A stretch of DNA of 64,000 nucleotides. Origin: Marinobacterium zhoushanense (GTDB lineage Bacteria > Pseudomonadota > Gammaproteobacteria > Pseudomonadales > Balneatricaceae). Both the position numbers and the translations under genes were made by a program. The stretch is from NCBI RefSeq assembly GCF_014641945.1, contig NZ_BMIJ01000007.1, positions 62,001 through 126,000 on the forward strand, in the 5' to 3' direction. Shown one piece after another: positions 56,494 through 64,000 of the stretch. Under the pieces are notes generated by a model. It was not told the origin of the DNA and made no database searches. It was given only the letters and a program-made list of their open reading frames with translations. How positions within the stretch are numbered: position 1 is the stretch's first letter; each line of letters begins with the position of its first letter.

Positions 56494-56608
56494 TGGTCCA
56501 GCCTGCGGTTATGCCCGTACACTCCTCTCGCTATAATAAATACATAGACACGGCGGATGTCATGATGACCGCTGCTGTATAGCTCCCAACATAACCAAGA
56601 GTGACCCT

Positions 56609-57091
56609 ATGAGCGCCTCGCTGACCTACCTGCTGATCGCCGCTGGCTTGATCGTAATCCTCATCTTGAGCTTAGTGATACGTCGACAGCTGCTTGCGCA
56701 GAAGCACGCGCGCGAGCAGGAGCAGCAGCAGCGGGAGACACTGGAGCGTGACGCGCGTGAGCACCGCCAGTACCTGATCGACAGCGTCCGCATCATCGCT
56801 GCGGCGGTGCTGCATGATGACAAGATGACCATGACAGAAGGCTGCATACGGCTCAAGGTGTTGCTGGATAATCTGGCGCCTCACCTGCACCAGCATGAGC
56901 AGTTCGCGGTGATTAACCGGGTATTTGAAGCCACCTCCCATATCCCCTTTCTGGAGCAGTGGCGCGCCCTGAGCAGCGCCGAGAAGCGTCGATATGAAAA
57001 GGAGATGGCGCAGGTGGAGAAGGAGCAGGGTGAACATGTGCGTCATGCCATGCAGGCGTTGCAGACCTACCCTCTTGAGCAGATGCAGTAA
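56609..57091 (+). CDS. DUF2489 family membrane-anchored protein
   Basis: A 160-residue protein with one N-terminal membrane helix (LLIAAGLIVILILSLVI) and a cytoplasmic helical body. The body fits DUF2489 (LIDSVRIIAAAVLHDDKMTMTEGCIRL, landmarks VRIIAAAVLHD and TEGCIRL; then IPFLEQWRALSSAEKRRYEKEM). Residues 30-55 look like a coiled coil rich in Gln, Glu and Arg. The family is widespread in gammaproteobacteria but has no established role. Its stop shares a base with the ATG of the next gene, so they are co-translated. An upstream hairpin separates it from tsdA. Confidence 0.8.
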   Translation: MSASLTYLLIAAGLIVILILSLVIRRQLLAQKHAREQEQQQRETLERDAREHRQYLIDSVRIIAAAVLHDDKMTMTEGCIRLKVLLDNLAPHLHQHEQFAVINRVFEATSHIPFLEQWRALSSAEKRRYEKEMAQVEKEQGEHVRHAMQALQTYPLEQMQ

Positions 57092-57468
57092 TGCTCGAAT
57101 TTATCCCGGTCTTTATCTTTACCCTGATCCTGCTGGTACTGCTGGTGGTATTCATGAGCTTTGGCCGCCTGCCCGCCTATCGGCCGAGCCGGGTTCAGGT
57201 TCGCGAATTGCTGGCAGGGGTGTTGGATCGCTCCACTTCGGTGGAGAGCTGGGAGCTGTTTCTGGGCCTGCCGATCCACCACGACGCTGAACTCGAAGCG
57301 GTGCGTCGCCGTTGTGTGGCGATCCACGAGGGGCTGGAGGGGGAACGCGCTGCAGGTACCGGGCTGGATGGTTATCTCTACGATCGAGACGGGCGAGAGC
57401 GGATCGGCAAGGTGTTGGCCGAGCTGGACGAACTGATCCGTCACGAGCCGATCACCCGGGAGTTTTGA
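57091..57468 (+). CDS. Small membrane-anchored protein of unknown function
   Basis: I do not recognise this 125-residue protein. One N-terminal membrane helix (FIPVFIFTLILLVLLVVFMSF) is followed by a ~95-residue soluble domain with VQVRELLAGVLDRSTSVESW, FLGLPIHHDAELEAVRRRCV and IGKVLAELDELIRHEPITREF as its most regular parts. The paired His-His-Asp (IHHDAELE) is noticeable but not a known motif. It is fully coupled to the DUF2489 gene and ends 12 bases before the convergent hybrid kinase gene. Confidence 0.7.
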   Translation: MLEFIPVFIFTLILLVLLVVFMSFGRLPAYRPSRVQVRELLAGVLDRSTSVESWELFLGLPIHHDAELEAVRRRCVAIHEGLEGERAAGTGLDGYLYDRDGRERIGKVLAELDELIRHEPITREF

Positions 57469-57479
57469 TACCCGCCGGG

Positions 57480-60134
57480 TTACTCCAAACTGTCCTGCTG
57501 AGCAATCCTGCACAGACGCGAGCAGGCCATCCAGAGCGCGCGCATGTTGCCGTCCAGAGCCGCCTGGTGAAGTTCGGCCGTGGCGCCTTCCAGTACCGGC
57601 ATCTCGTATAGCCCAGCCATGCCAAGCAACTGGTGCGCATGGCTGCGGATCTTGTTTCGATCCCGTTGCCAGAGCGACTGCATGATCGCCTCTGACAGAC
57701 GGCGCACCTCCTGCTGCAGCTGCTCCGGGGTGGTCAGCGATTCGACAGAGGCCTCGAGTTGAGCGCCGATAGGCGTTGCCTCCGCGCTTTGCCCGGTTTT
57801 CAGTTCACACTGCTGCAACAGCATGCGCAGTAGCTCAGGTACATTGATCGGTTTCAGCAGCAGGTCGTCGACGCCGGCTTCGAACAGCGCCTTGTGCTCA
57901 TGCGGCACCACGTTGGCGGTCAGGGCCACGATCGGCAGCTCCGGCAGGCGTTCACGTATGGTGCGCGTGGCCTGGATGCCATCCATGCCGGGCATATGCA
58001 CATCCATCAGGATCAGGTCCGGCATCTGCTGTTCCAGGTGCTCGAGTACTTCCAGGCCGGAGCCGACACAGCTGACCTGCGCGCCCACCCCCTCCAGCAA
58101 CCGGCGAACCAGCAGCGCGTTGAACTCGTTGTCCTCGGCCACCAGCACCTTGAGCGGATAGGGCAGGTGGGCGTTACCGAGGAGTTCGGGGGCGGCTGCG
58201 CCTGGTACCGGGGTCGGCAGGCCGAGCAGGTGCAACAGTTCATAGGGCCTAGGCGGCTTGGACAGCAGGTGCAACTGGCCTACATGCAGACGCAGGGGCT
58301 TGCGCCCCGGAATCAGCAGAATCAGCGGTGCCTGGGTCTGGGCGCGTACCCTGTCGCAGAGCGACTGTACGCTGCGGCTGCTGGTGTCTTGGGGATTGAT
58401 TGCCAGGACAACGCCGCCGAGCTGAGCCGGGTCGGTCAGCTCACTGAGCTCCTCGATACGACGTACCTGATGGATGGTTTGTGGCAGTTGACGCAGCTGG
58501 CGCAACAATGCAGCCCGACTGCCGTGATGTGGCTCGAACACAGCCAGCTCCCGACTCAGGTCGCCATCGAGGCAGAGTGGGGCTTGCCCACCGTCGCCGT
58601 AGCGCAGGGGTAGGTCAAGCTGAATCTCGGTGCCGCTGCCGTCTATGCTGTCGAGTGTTATCCGGCCCCCCATCAGTTCGGTCAGGCGATGGGCAATTAC
58701 CAGGCCGAGGCCGGAGCCGCCAAAGCGTCGACTGATGGAGCTGTCGCCCTGGGTAAAGGCGCTGAACAGCTGGCCGATGCGCGATGCCGGGATGCCGATA
58801 CCGGTGTCACGGACCGTGATCAGCAGCCGCGGGTCTGATAGCGGTAGACGGGCGAGCGATACGCGGACGTTGATCTCACCCCTTTCGGTGAACTTAACGG
58901 CATTGCCGATCAGGTTGTTCAGCACCTGGCTCAAACGCGAAGGATCACCCTGAATCTGCAGCGGCAGGTCGGGTGGAATATCCACCGTGAGTTCGAGTCC
59001 TTTGCCGGCCGCCGTCGGCGACTGCGCGTCGATCACATCGAACAGGCTCTGCACGAAATCGAAACTCAGACTCTCGATGTGGATGGCATTGGATTCCAGA
59101 CGCGAGAAATCAAGAATATCGTCGATGATCGTCAGCAGCAGTCCGGAGGTGCGCGTAATGATCTCCAGGTAGCGCGTCTGCTCTTTATCGAGACGGGTCT
59201 GGTTGAGCAGTTCGGTGAAGCCCAGCACCGAGGTCAGCGGGGTACGCAGCTCGTGACTCATGCGGGCGAGAAACTCATCCTTGGCGCGGTTGGCGTCATC
59301 GGCACGCAGCCGTTCGATCTGTAATTCGCGATTGCGTCGTTCCAGGTGACGCAGCGTTTGCGTTAAACGGCGGGTGGCGCTTTCGACGCGGTATTCGAAC
59401 TGCTGATTCGACTCCTGAACCCGGGCGGCAAGTCGGTTGATACCGCTGGCCAGAGTGCGCAATTCGCCGGTGTAACTGGTATCGGCGCGGGCGTCCAGTT
59501 CGCCTCGCTGCAGGCGCTCGATCAGCCGTGTCAGCCCCATCACCGGCCGGGTTATGCGGCGGCCAAAGCGGTTGGCCAGCAACAGGGTCACCAACAGGCA
59601 GATGAGTGTCAGTCCGGCGCCACGCAGCAGAATCTCCTGCTGCCGCTGCACTGTTGGCTGTGCCGAGATCAAGACCGCCACCCAGCCCAGGGTCTCGCTC
59701 TCGGTGCTGATCGGTAGAAGCTCCGGGTTGTCCTGCAACGGAGGCGTGCGCGAGTTGATCGGCTGAATGAAGTGCCAGGTGCCCTTGAACTGGCGCGGTT
59801 CCAACAGGTCGCGCTCGATCTCGATATCGAATCGGCTACTGCGATAGAGCAGCCGGAAATCGGCATCGTAAAACAGGATGTCAGCCACCTCATCGTGGGT
59901 GATGGGGCCGCTGCTCAGGTTGCTCAATAGCTCTCGATTGCCGCTGAGCACGCCAAATTCGGCTGCCGAGGCCATCAGTCGTGCGATCGACTGGCCGCGC
60001 TCGAGCAGGTCCTCACGGATCTCGGCGACCCGGGTCAGGGTGAAATAGCTGCCCAGAATCAGCGCCAGTAGCGTCATCGGCAGCAGGGTCAGGGCCATCA
60101 CCCGGGTGCGGATACTGAGCGTGCGCTTGGCCAT
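57480..60134 (-). CDS. BarA/GacS-like hybrid sensor histidine kinase
   Basis: An 884-residue inner membrane phosphorelay kinase. Two helices (about 13-33 and 170-188) flank a periplasmic sensor domain. Then come HAMP (about 188-240), HisKA with phospho-acceptor His294 in FLARMSHELRTPLTSVLGF, HATPase (about 395-512: NLIGNAVKFTERG, DTGIGIPASRIG, GGSGLGL), a receiver-like domain without a phospho-Asp (about 525-640), a true receiver with Asp711 in DLILMDVHMPGMDG and Lys in LLLKPI, and an Hpt domain with His834 in SHAHQLLGMAG. This is the BarA/GacS tripartite plan. It starts two bases after the binding-protein gene, which suggests that protein is its sensor partner. The output regulator is not in the window. 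Confidence 0.94.
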   Translation of the reverse strand: MAKRTLSIRTRVMALTLLPMTLLALILGSYFTLTRVAEIREDLLERGQSIARLMASAAEFGVLSGNRELLSNLSSGPITHDEVADILFYDADFRLLYRSSRFDIEIERDLLEPRQFKGTWHFIQPINSRTPPLQDNPELLPISTESETLGWVAVLISAQPTVQRQQEILLRGAGLTLICLLVTLLLANRFGRRITRPVMGLTRLIERLQRGELDARADTSYTGELRTLASGINRLAARVQESNQQFEYRVESATRRLTQTLRHLERRNRELQIERLRADDANRAKDEFLARMSHELRTPLTSVLGFTELLNQTRLDKEQTRYLEIITRTSGLLLTIIDDILDFSRLESNAIHIESLSFDFVQSLFDVIDAQSPTAAGKGLELTVDIPPDLPLQIQGDPSRLSQVLNNLIGNAVKFTERGEINVRVSLARLPLSDPRLLITVRDTGIGIPASRIGQLFSAFTQGDSSISRRFGGSGLGLVIAHRLTELMGGRITLDSIDGSGTEIQLDLPLRYGDGGQAPLCLDGDLSRELAVFEPHHGSRAALLRQLRQLPQTIHQVRRIEELSELTDPAQLGGVVLAINPQDTSSRSVQSLCDRVRAQTQAPLILLIPGRKPLRLHVGQLHLLSKPPRPYELLHLLGLPTPVPGAAAPELLGNAHLPYPLKVLVAEDNEFNALLVRRLLEGVGAQVSCVGSGLEVLEHLEQQMPDLILMDVHMPGMDGIQATRTIRERLPELPIVALTANVVPHEHKALFEAGVDDLLLKPINVPELLRMLLQQCELKTGQSAEATPIGAQLEASVESLTTPEQLQQEVRRLSEAIMQSLWQRDRNKIRSHAHQLLGMAGLYEMPVLEGATAELHQAALDGNMRALWMACSRLCRIAQQDSLE

Positions 60135-60136
60135 AT

Positions 60137-61045
60137 TCAGCGCCCCTCCATCCGTTCAAGTTGCTCGATCAGGCGCTCGCTGGTGGGTAACTGGAGGCCA
60201 AGGCTTTTTGCCGCGGTGTTGTTGACGTTGATGCTGAAATGGCGCGGATAGGCGGGTGACGGTAAAGCGCTGTTCGACTGGTAGGTGCGGATCAGCTGCG
60301 CACTCTCTTTCGCGATCTGATCCACCGAGGAGTGCAATGCGACCACGGCGCCGGCATCGGCATACTTGGCGGAGAAGCCGATCAGTGGTACGCGATTGCG
60401 CAATGTTATGTACAGGATCCACTTCGCGGCGGCGCGGTTGAATACGGAGCGGTCCGGTAGCGGCAGAAACAGGTCGCTGCGCTCGATCACCGGGGTCAGC
60501 ACCTGCACCGGGTTGTCGTCGTTGTTCAGTTGCCCGATGACCGGTTCCAGGTTCAGGGCCCTGGCCGTCATGCTGAATTCATCTGCCTGTTGCTCGCTGT
60601 CCGGTCCGACGACGGTGCCGATGGTCTTGATTGTCGGTACGATCAGTTTGGCCAACCGCATCTGCCGCTCCAGCGGCTGGTCGAGAAAGAGGGCACTCAG
60701 CCTGCTTTGCTTCAGCAGGTTTTTTCCGCGCTCGCTCGCACTTAGCTCGTGAAAAGTTTGTGCGGGCAGAAATATGCACAGGACGCGACTGCCGGTCTCG
60801 GCGCTTGTCATCGCCTGGGCGCAGGCTTTCGAACCGAGGCCCAGGATCAAGCGGTCTGTAATGGTGTGCTCAAAAGGCAGGGGGGCGGAATCCAATTCGC
60901 CCTGGAAATGCTGTTTAAGCGCGTCGAGCATAAGTGTGTAGCTACCGGTCGAATCGCTGAGCAGGACGAGTGGGGGCGCCGCTCTCGATGTGAGCGGAGT
61001 CAGTAGCGCCAACCCTATCAGGATCCATGACAGTAATGGTTTCAC
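60137..61045 (-). CDS. Periplasmic ABC-type substrate-binding protein without a transporter (PF04392-like)
   Basis: A 302-residue exported protein with signal peptide (ILIGLALLTPLTSRAAPP). It resembles the ABC_sub_bind (PF04392) group of two-lobed binding proteins: IVPTIKTIGTVVGPDSEQQADEF, then VIERSDLFLPLPDRSVFNRAAAKWIL, IGFSAKYADAGAVVALHSS and SINVNNTAAKSLGLQLP are the matching segments (landmarks GTVVGPDSEQQ, FSAKYADAGAVVAL, NNTAAKSLGL). No ABC permease or ATPase is nearby. It sits between a TonB receptor gene and the hybrid kinase, two bases from the latter, so a ligand-presenting role to the kinase is likely. The ligand is unknown. Confidence 0.82.
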   Translation of the reverse strand: MKPLLSWILIGLALLTPLTSRAAPPLVLLSDSTGSYTLMLDALKQHFQGELDSAPLPFEHTITDRLILGLGSKACAQAMTSAETGSRVLCIFLPAQTFHELSASERGKNLLKQSRLSALFLDQPLERQMRLAKLIVPTIKTIGTVVGPDSEQQADEFSMTARALNLEPVIGQLNNDDNPVQVLTPVIERSDLFLPLPDRSVFNRAAAKWILYITLRNRVPLIGFSAKYADAGAVVALHSSVDQIAKESAQLIRTYQSNSALPSPAYPRHFSINVNNTAAKSLGLQLPTSERLIEQLERMEGR

Positions 61046-61277
61046 ACGTGCTATCCTTGCCGGTGTCCAGTCATCTGTGTCTAATCGTCAGCTGAGGGTC
61101 GGTACCGCCGAGGTGTGCATCGTCCCGTGACTCCCCGTGCCGACCACCCGCACTGCGAAGCTCTAGCAATAGAGCAGTTTCAATAGTGTAGTCAAGCGCT
61201 CTGCCGTACCCCACCTGTAGGGCCCGATCTGAGTTGATGCTGCTAGCGTCTCGCCAATGGAGTCTAACCATCTGTGC
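61046..61277. other. Gap between TonB receptor and binding-protein genes
   Basis: This 232-base stretch holds one small hairpin, GCTCTA (61160-61165) with TAGAGC (61170-61175) around GCAA. On the leftward strand it may weakly end the receptor transcript. A promoter for the binding-protein/kinase pair is expected here but no strong hexamers stand out. Confidence 0.4.
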
Positions 61278-63446
61278 TCAGTGGAAGTTCAACTTCAGTT
61301 GCAGATAGGTGCGACGGTCGAAGGCGTTATGCCGGTAGAACTCCTGGTAGCGGGCGCCGAACGCATTCTGCACGATCAGCGCGGTTTCCACTGTGCTGCC
61401 CGGATCGAAATGCCACTGTTTGGCCAGGCGCAGGTCGGTGCGGTCGTACGCGTCGCGCTCGCCCCCCTCTATCCAGTGGACCTGGTCCATATAGTAGTGC
61501 GTGGCACTCAGCTGCAGATCGTCCCGGGGGGACCAGGAGAGCAGCAGCGATGCCGTATGTTCAGGCGTCAGAGTGCCGTCGTGGTTGAAGTAGTCCTTGC
61601 TATTGATGCCGATCTCGCCGGTGCGGAAGTTCTCATGCCGGGTATTGATATAGCTGTAGCTCAACAGGCCCCAGAGAGAGGGTAGCGGCTGGTACTTGAG
61701 CTGAAATTCGGCGCCGTTATTTTCCCAGCTGCCGACGTTGCGGGTACTGAGTACCCGCTTACCGCTGTCCAACTCAGACGGGTAAGTTTCGAAGTAGGTG
61801 AAAACCACATTGCTGACTTTTTCCCTGAAGATCCTCAGGTCAACATAGCCCTGTTGATTGGCAAACGCCTGGTAATACCCCAGTTCCCAGCTTTTGATCC
61901 TCTCCTCCTCCAGGTCGGGGTTGGGGCTCCTGACGTAATCATAGAAAACGGGGCTGAGCACGTACGGGGCATAGGCGGGAAAGGTCACACTGGCGTCGCC
62001 ATAGCGTTCGAGCAACGATGGCAGGCGCTCGCTTGCGGAATAGCCGATGCGGAAACTTTGGCCGATGCTGGGCTTGAAGATAGCGGCGTTACGGTAGGAG
62101 AACGCGTCGCTACCTTCGCTGCTGTGCTCGTGCATCAGGCCGGAGATCAGTTGCCAGCGTGGGCTCAGGTTGAGGCTCAGGGTACCAAAGGCACGGGTCC
62201 GCTCCTCATCCACCTTGCCCTGTTGCAGCAGGATTTCGCTATCCGCCGACAGGTAGCGGTACCCCATCCCCGCGACCAGATCGGCTAAGCCGAAGCGGTC
62301 GGTTAGCTGCAGTTCCAGATCCGTGGTTTCAGTGCTGCCCTCCTGCTCAATCATGTGGTAGCCGTTGGTATCGATCAATGCCTGGATATAGTCAGGTACT
62401 TCGTCGGCAGGTATGGGCGCGGCAAAGAAGGGCAGCCAGACCGGGGATCCTGATGGCACGCCGAGTTCGGTCAGTATCTCTGCAACCGATGCCCGAGGCG
62501 TGCTGAGCTCAAGCCTGTTGTGGTAGCCGCTCAGCTGAAGCGTACCGTGATCGGAATACAGGTGGTTGAACTTGATACTCTGAAAGCTGCTGTCGTGGTC
62601 CCGCTCGGCAACATGGGGTGACTCGATATCCAGCGCGCCGGTGGTTTTCCGGCCCCGGTCGATACCGAACTGGAACCAGAAGCTGTTGGTCAGGTCGGGG
62701 GTCCAGGTGGAGCTGATGTTCAGGTAATCACGGGACAGATCGTCCTGCCATTTGCCATCGCTGCCATCGGCCGCAAACCAGTCGCCGGTGTAAAACGTAC
62801 TGTAATGATCGTTGCCGTCGTTCTGCTCGTGGTTGGCGCTGATCCGGTAGCTGAAAACGCTGTTGCTATCGGCATAGCTGAGATGCGCATTCTTCGTGTC
62901 CTGGCTGCCGAACACTGTGCTCAGATCTATGCCGCTGCTGGTGGTCGGTTCCCGAGTGATGATATTGATGGAGCCGAGAAAGGCGTTGGAGCCCTGGGTC
63001 GGAACGTTGGAGCCCCGCACCACCTCGATACGTTCGACATCCTCCAGATGAATGCCCAGAGATTCCCAAACCACGGTGGAGAGCAGCGGAATATATACCG
63101 AGCGTCCATCGACCATCACCTCCAGGTTGTTCGGGAAATCGTCGGACGCGCCGTGATAGGTTGAACCGTAGGTGTTGGCATTGACCAGGTAAGTCTGGAA
63201 ACCGGGCACCAGACGCATCAGATCGGGGATGGTCTGCAGCCCTGACGCATCGATCATCTGGCGATCGATCACCGTGAGTGACGCCGGCGACTCCGAAATC
63301 TTTTGCGGCAGACGGGTCGCGGAGGTCACCTCTGGGATATCGATGAAAAAGTCGGTTTCGCTCAGCAACTCCTCAGCGGCGAAAGCGGAGCTGGGCGAAG
63401 TCAGCAAGAGGGATAGGACCAGTAAATGCAGATCTTTTCTATTCAT
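61278..63446 (-). CDS. TonB-dependent outer membrane receptor
   Basis: An outer membrane beta-barrel that imports a scarce ligand using TonB energy. The 722-residue precursor has a signal peptide (LLTSPSSAFA), a plug domain (about 40-170: ATRLPQKISESPASLTVIDRQ, LRLVPGF-type block here LMRLVPGFQTYLV, VMVDGRSVYIPLLS, VERIEVVRGSNVPTQGSNAFLGSINIIT), and about 22 barrel strands ending in TYLQLKLNFH. The TonB box may be ETDFFIDIPEV near the mature N-terminus. The plug wording suits colicin I/vitamin-type receptors, but the ligand cannot be named. It heads the leftward receptor, binding protein and kinase group. Confidence 0.92.
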   Translation of the reverse strand: MNRKDLHLLVLSLLLTSPSSAFAAEELLSETDFFIDIPEVTSATRLPQKISESPASLTVIDRQMIDASGLQTIPDLMRLVPGFQTYLVNANTYGSTYHGASDDFPNNLEVMVDGRSVYIPLLSTVVWESLGIHLEDVERIEVVRGSNVPTQGSNAFLGSINIITREPTTSSGIDLSTVFGSQDTKNAHLSYADSNSVFSYRISANHEQNDGNDHYSTFYTGDWFAADGSDGKWQDDLSRDYLNISSTWTPDLTNSFWFQFGIDRGRKTTGALDIESPHVAERDHDSSFQSIKFNHLYSDHGTLQLSGYHNRLELSTPRASVAEILTELGVPSGSPVWLPFFAAPIPADEVPDYIQALIDTNGYHMIEQEGSTETTDLELQLTDRFGLADLVAGMGYRYLSADSEILLQQGKVDEERTRAFGTLSLNLSPRWQLISGLMHEHSSEGSDAFSYRNAAIFKPSIGQSFRIGYSASERLPSLLERYGDASVTFPAYAPYVLSPVFYDYVRSPNPDLEEERIKSWELGYYQAFANQQGYVDLRIFREKVSNVVFTYFETYPSELDSGKRVLSTRNVGSWENNGAEFQLKYQPLPSLWGLLSYSYINTRHENFRTGEIGINSKDYFNHDGTLTPEHTASLLLSWSPRDDLQLSATHYYMDQVHWIEGGERDAYDRTDLRLAKQWHFDPGSTVETALIVQNAFGARYQEFYRHNAFDRRTYLQLKLNFH

Positions 63447-63468
63447 TGCTCGGTTGGGCCAGTGTTTA

Positions 63469-63561
63469 CTATTTGATCTTCAGTCCGATGTAGACGACTA
63501 CAGCGCCCATCAGTATGGCTTCAAAGATGAAACCGTTATGTTGCCAGATCCATTCGAACAT
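63469..63561 (-). CDS. Possible 30-residue membrane peptide
   Basis: A short frame on the reverse strand, 30 codons plus TAG, beginning MFEWIWQHNG and continuing as one hydrophobic helix that ends in Lys-Ile-Lys. A GAAGAGGG stretch touches the ATG, closer than ideal. It lies 22 bases before the TonB receptor gene in the same direction, so it may be a leader or a small membrane protein. It resembles no family I can name with confidence. Confidence 0.4.
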   Translation of the reverse strand: MFEWIWQHNGFIFEAILMGAVVVYIGLKIK

Positions 63562-63904
63562 CCCTCTTCACTGCCTAATCCGACCAATTTTCATGAAGGG
63601 TACAGTATAGCGAATTGGCTCTTCTTTCACGTTTTTATCGGCAGTGGAGGAGCTGGCGTTAGGGGGGGCGGGGCACTTACCTCTGCATTGCATCCACACT
63701 TACGGCGAGCTGCCGCTTCTGCGATCAATTTCGATCGTATAGACTGACTCCAGAGCTGGGGCATTCTGAGGGTAGTGCTCTCAACCTGCCGCAGCCAGCT
63801 TGTGGGGCGAGTACTGATCACCTGACGCCTCCACCTCAATCTGCTGCGAAACAGGATCCTTGGCAGCACCTGATGTATGGATACTGGAACAGAGTCTTCC
63901 GGTT
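63562..63904. other. Intergenic region before right edge
   Basis: A 343-base stretch with no convincing gene. A reverse frame of 80 codons (63627-63869) has Arg- and Pro-rich wording typical of shadows and no ribosome site. Promoters for the leftward receptor and the rightward edge gene presumably lie here; I see no clear hexamers. Confidence 0.5.
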
Positions 63905-64000
63905 ATGATCGATAGGGTTTTGCAGACGGCCATAGGCCGCTTAGCACATCTTGGCAGCCGTCACCTAAGGCTGATTCTGGCCTTGTTGTTGATGTTGGGC
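63905..64000 (+). CDS. N-terminus of a membrane or exported protein running off the window
   Basis: An open frame of 32 codons from ATG to the window edge. It begins MIDRVLQTAIGRLAHLG, and a hydrophobic stretch (LRLILALLLMLG) starts near residue 21, like the first helix of a sensor or transporter. No clear ribosome site precedes it. It may belong to the neighbouring signalling group; too little is visible to identify it. Confidence 0.4.
   Translation, partial: MIDRVLQTAIGRLAHLGSRHLRLILALLLMLG

Noticed and set aside
63627..63869. 80-codon reverse frame near the right edge
   Set aside because: Arg/Pro-rich with no ribosome site; typical of non-coding DNA.

Overview
This window is a GC-rich chromosomal segment of a gammaproteobacterium. 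Three E. coli/Pseudomonas-type gene blocks support that: bamD/rluD/pgeF, proA-nadD-rsfS-rlmH-mrdA-rodA-mltB-rlpA-dacA-ybeD-lipB-lipA, and recC-recB-recD. A tsdB-tsdA pair for thiosulfate oxidation, a TAXI-type TRAP transporter, many envelope sensors and a type I secretion/RTX locus point to a marine or sediment sulfur-oxidising lineage (Chromatiales or Sedimenticola/Thiodiazotropha-like). That placement is inference. I saw no rRNA, tRNA, CRISPR array, insertion sequence or phage gene.

Layout. 1-2.4 kb: partial bamD, divergent from rluD and pgeF. 2.4-9 kb: a leftward unit of class III aminotransferase, TAXI binding protein, fused TRAP permease and small Usp, divergent from a GcvA-like LysR regulator. 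9-12.5 kb: leftward unknown gene, chaN and pta. 12.6-16.9 kb: parC, facing a membrane protein with a very acidic linker and a cyclase-like C-terminus. 17-28.9 kb: a long rightward housekeeping cluster (proline, NAD, ribosome maturation, cell elongation and peptidoglycan remodelling, D-amino acid transamination, lipoate synthesis), closed by a clear terminator. 29.1-32.5 kb: fabI, convergent with a GGDEF-EAL protein that carries a periplasmic c-haem motif.

32.7-42.7 kb is the most accessory region: a type I secretion ABC transporter, its membrane fusion protein, an AT-rich secreted protein of unknown function, and a ~1680-residue RTX protein with 111-129-residue internal repeats and a FrpC-like module lacking the usual Asp-Pro cleavage site. 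42.9-52.1 kb: recCBD. 52-54.5 kb: a leftward SulP transporter plus double-domain Usp. 54.8-56.5 kb: tsdB-tsdA. 56.6-57.5 kb: two small membrane-anchored proteins. 57.5-63.4 kb: a leftward TonB-dependent receptor, an orphan periplasmic binding protein and a BarA/GacS-like hybrid kinase. The right end holds a possible 30-codon membrane peptide and the start of a gene running off the edge.

The best candidates for unusual biology are the RTX locus with its AT-rich co-acquired partner, the haem-c cyclic-di-GMP protein, and the receptor/binding-protein/kinase cassette. None looks wholly without precedent from sequence alone. Most long reverse-frame ORFs in this GC-rich DNA are shadows and are not annotated.
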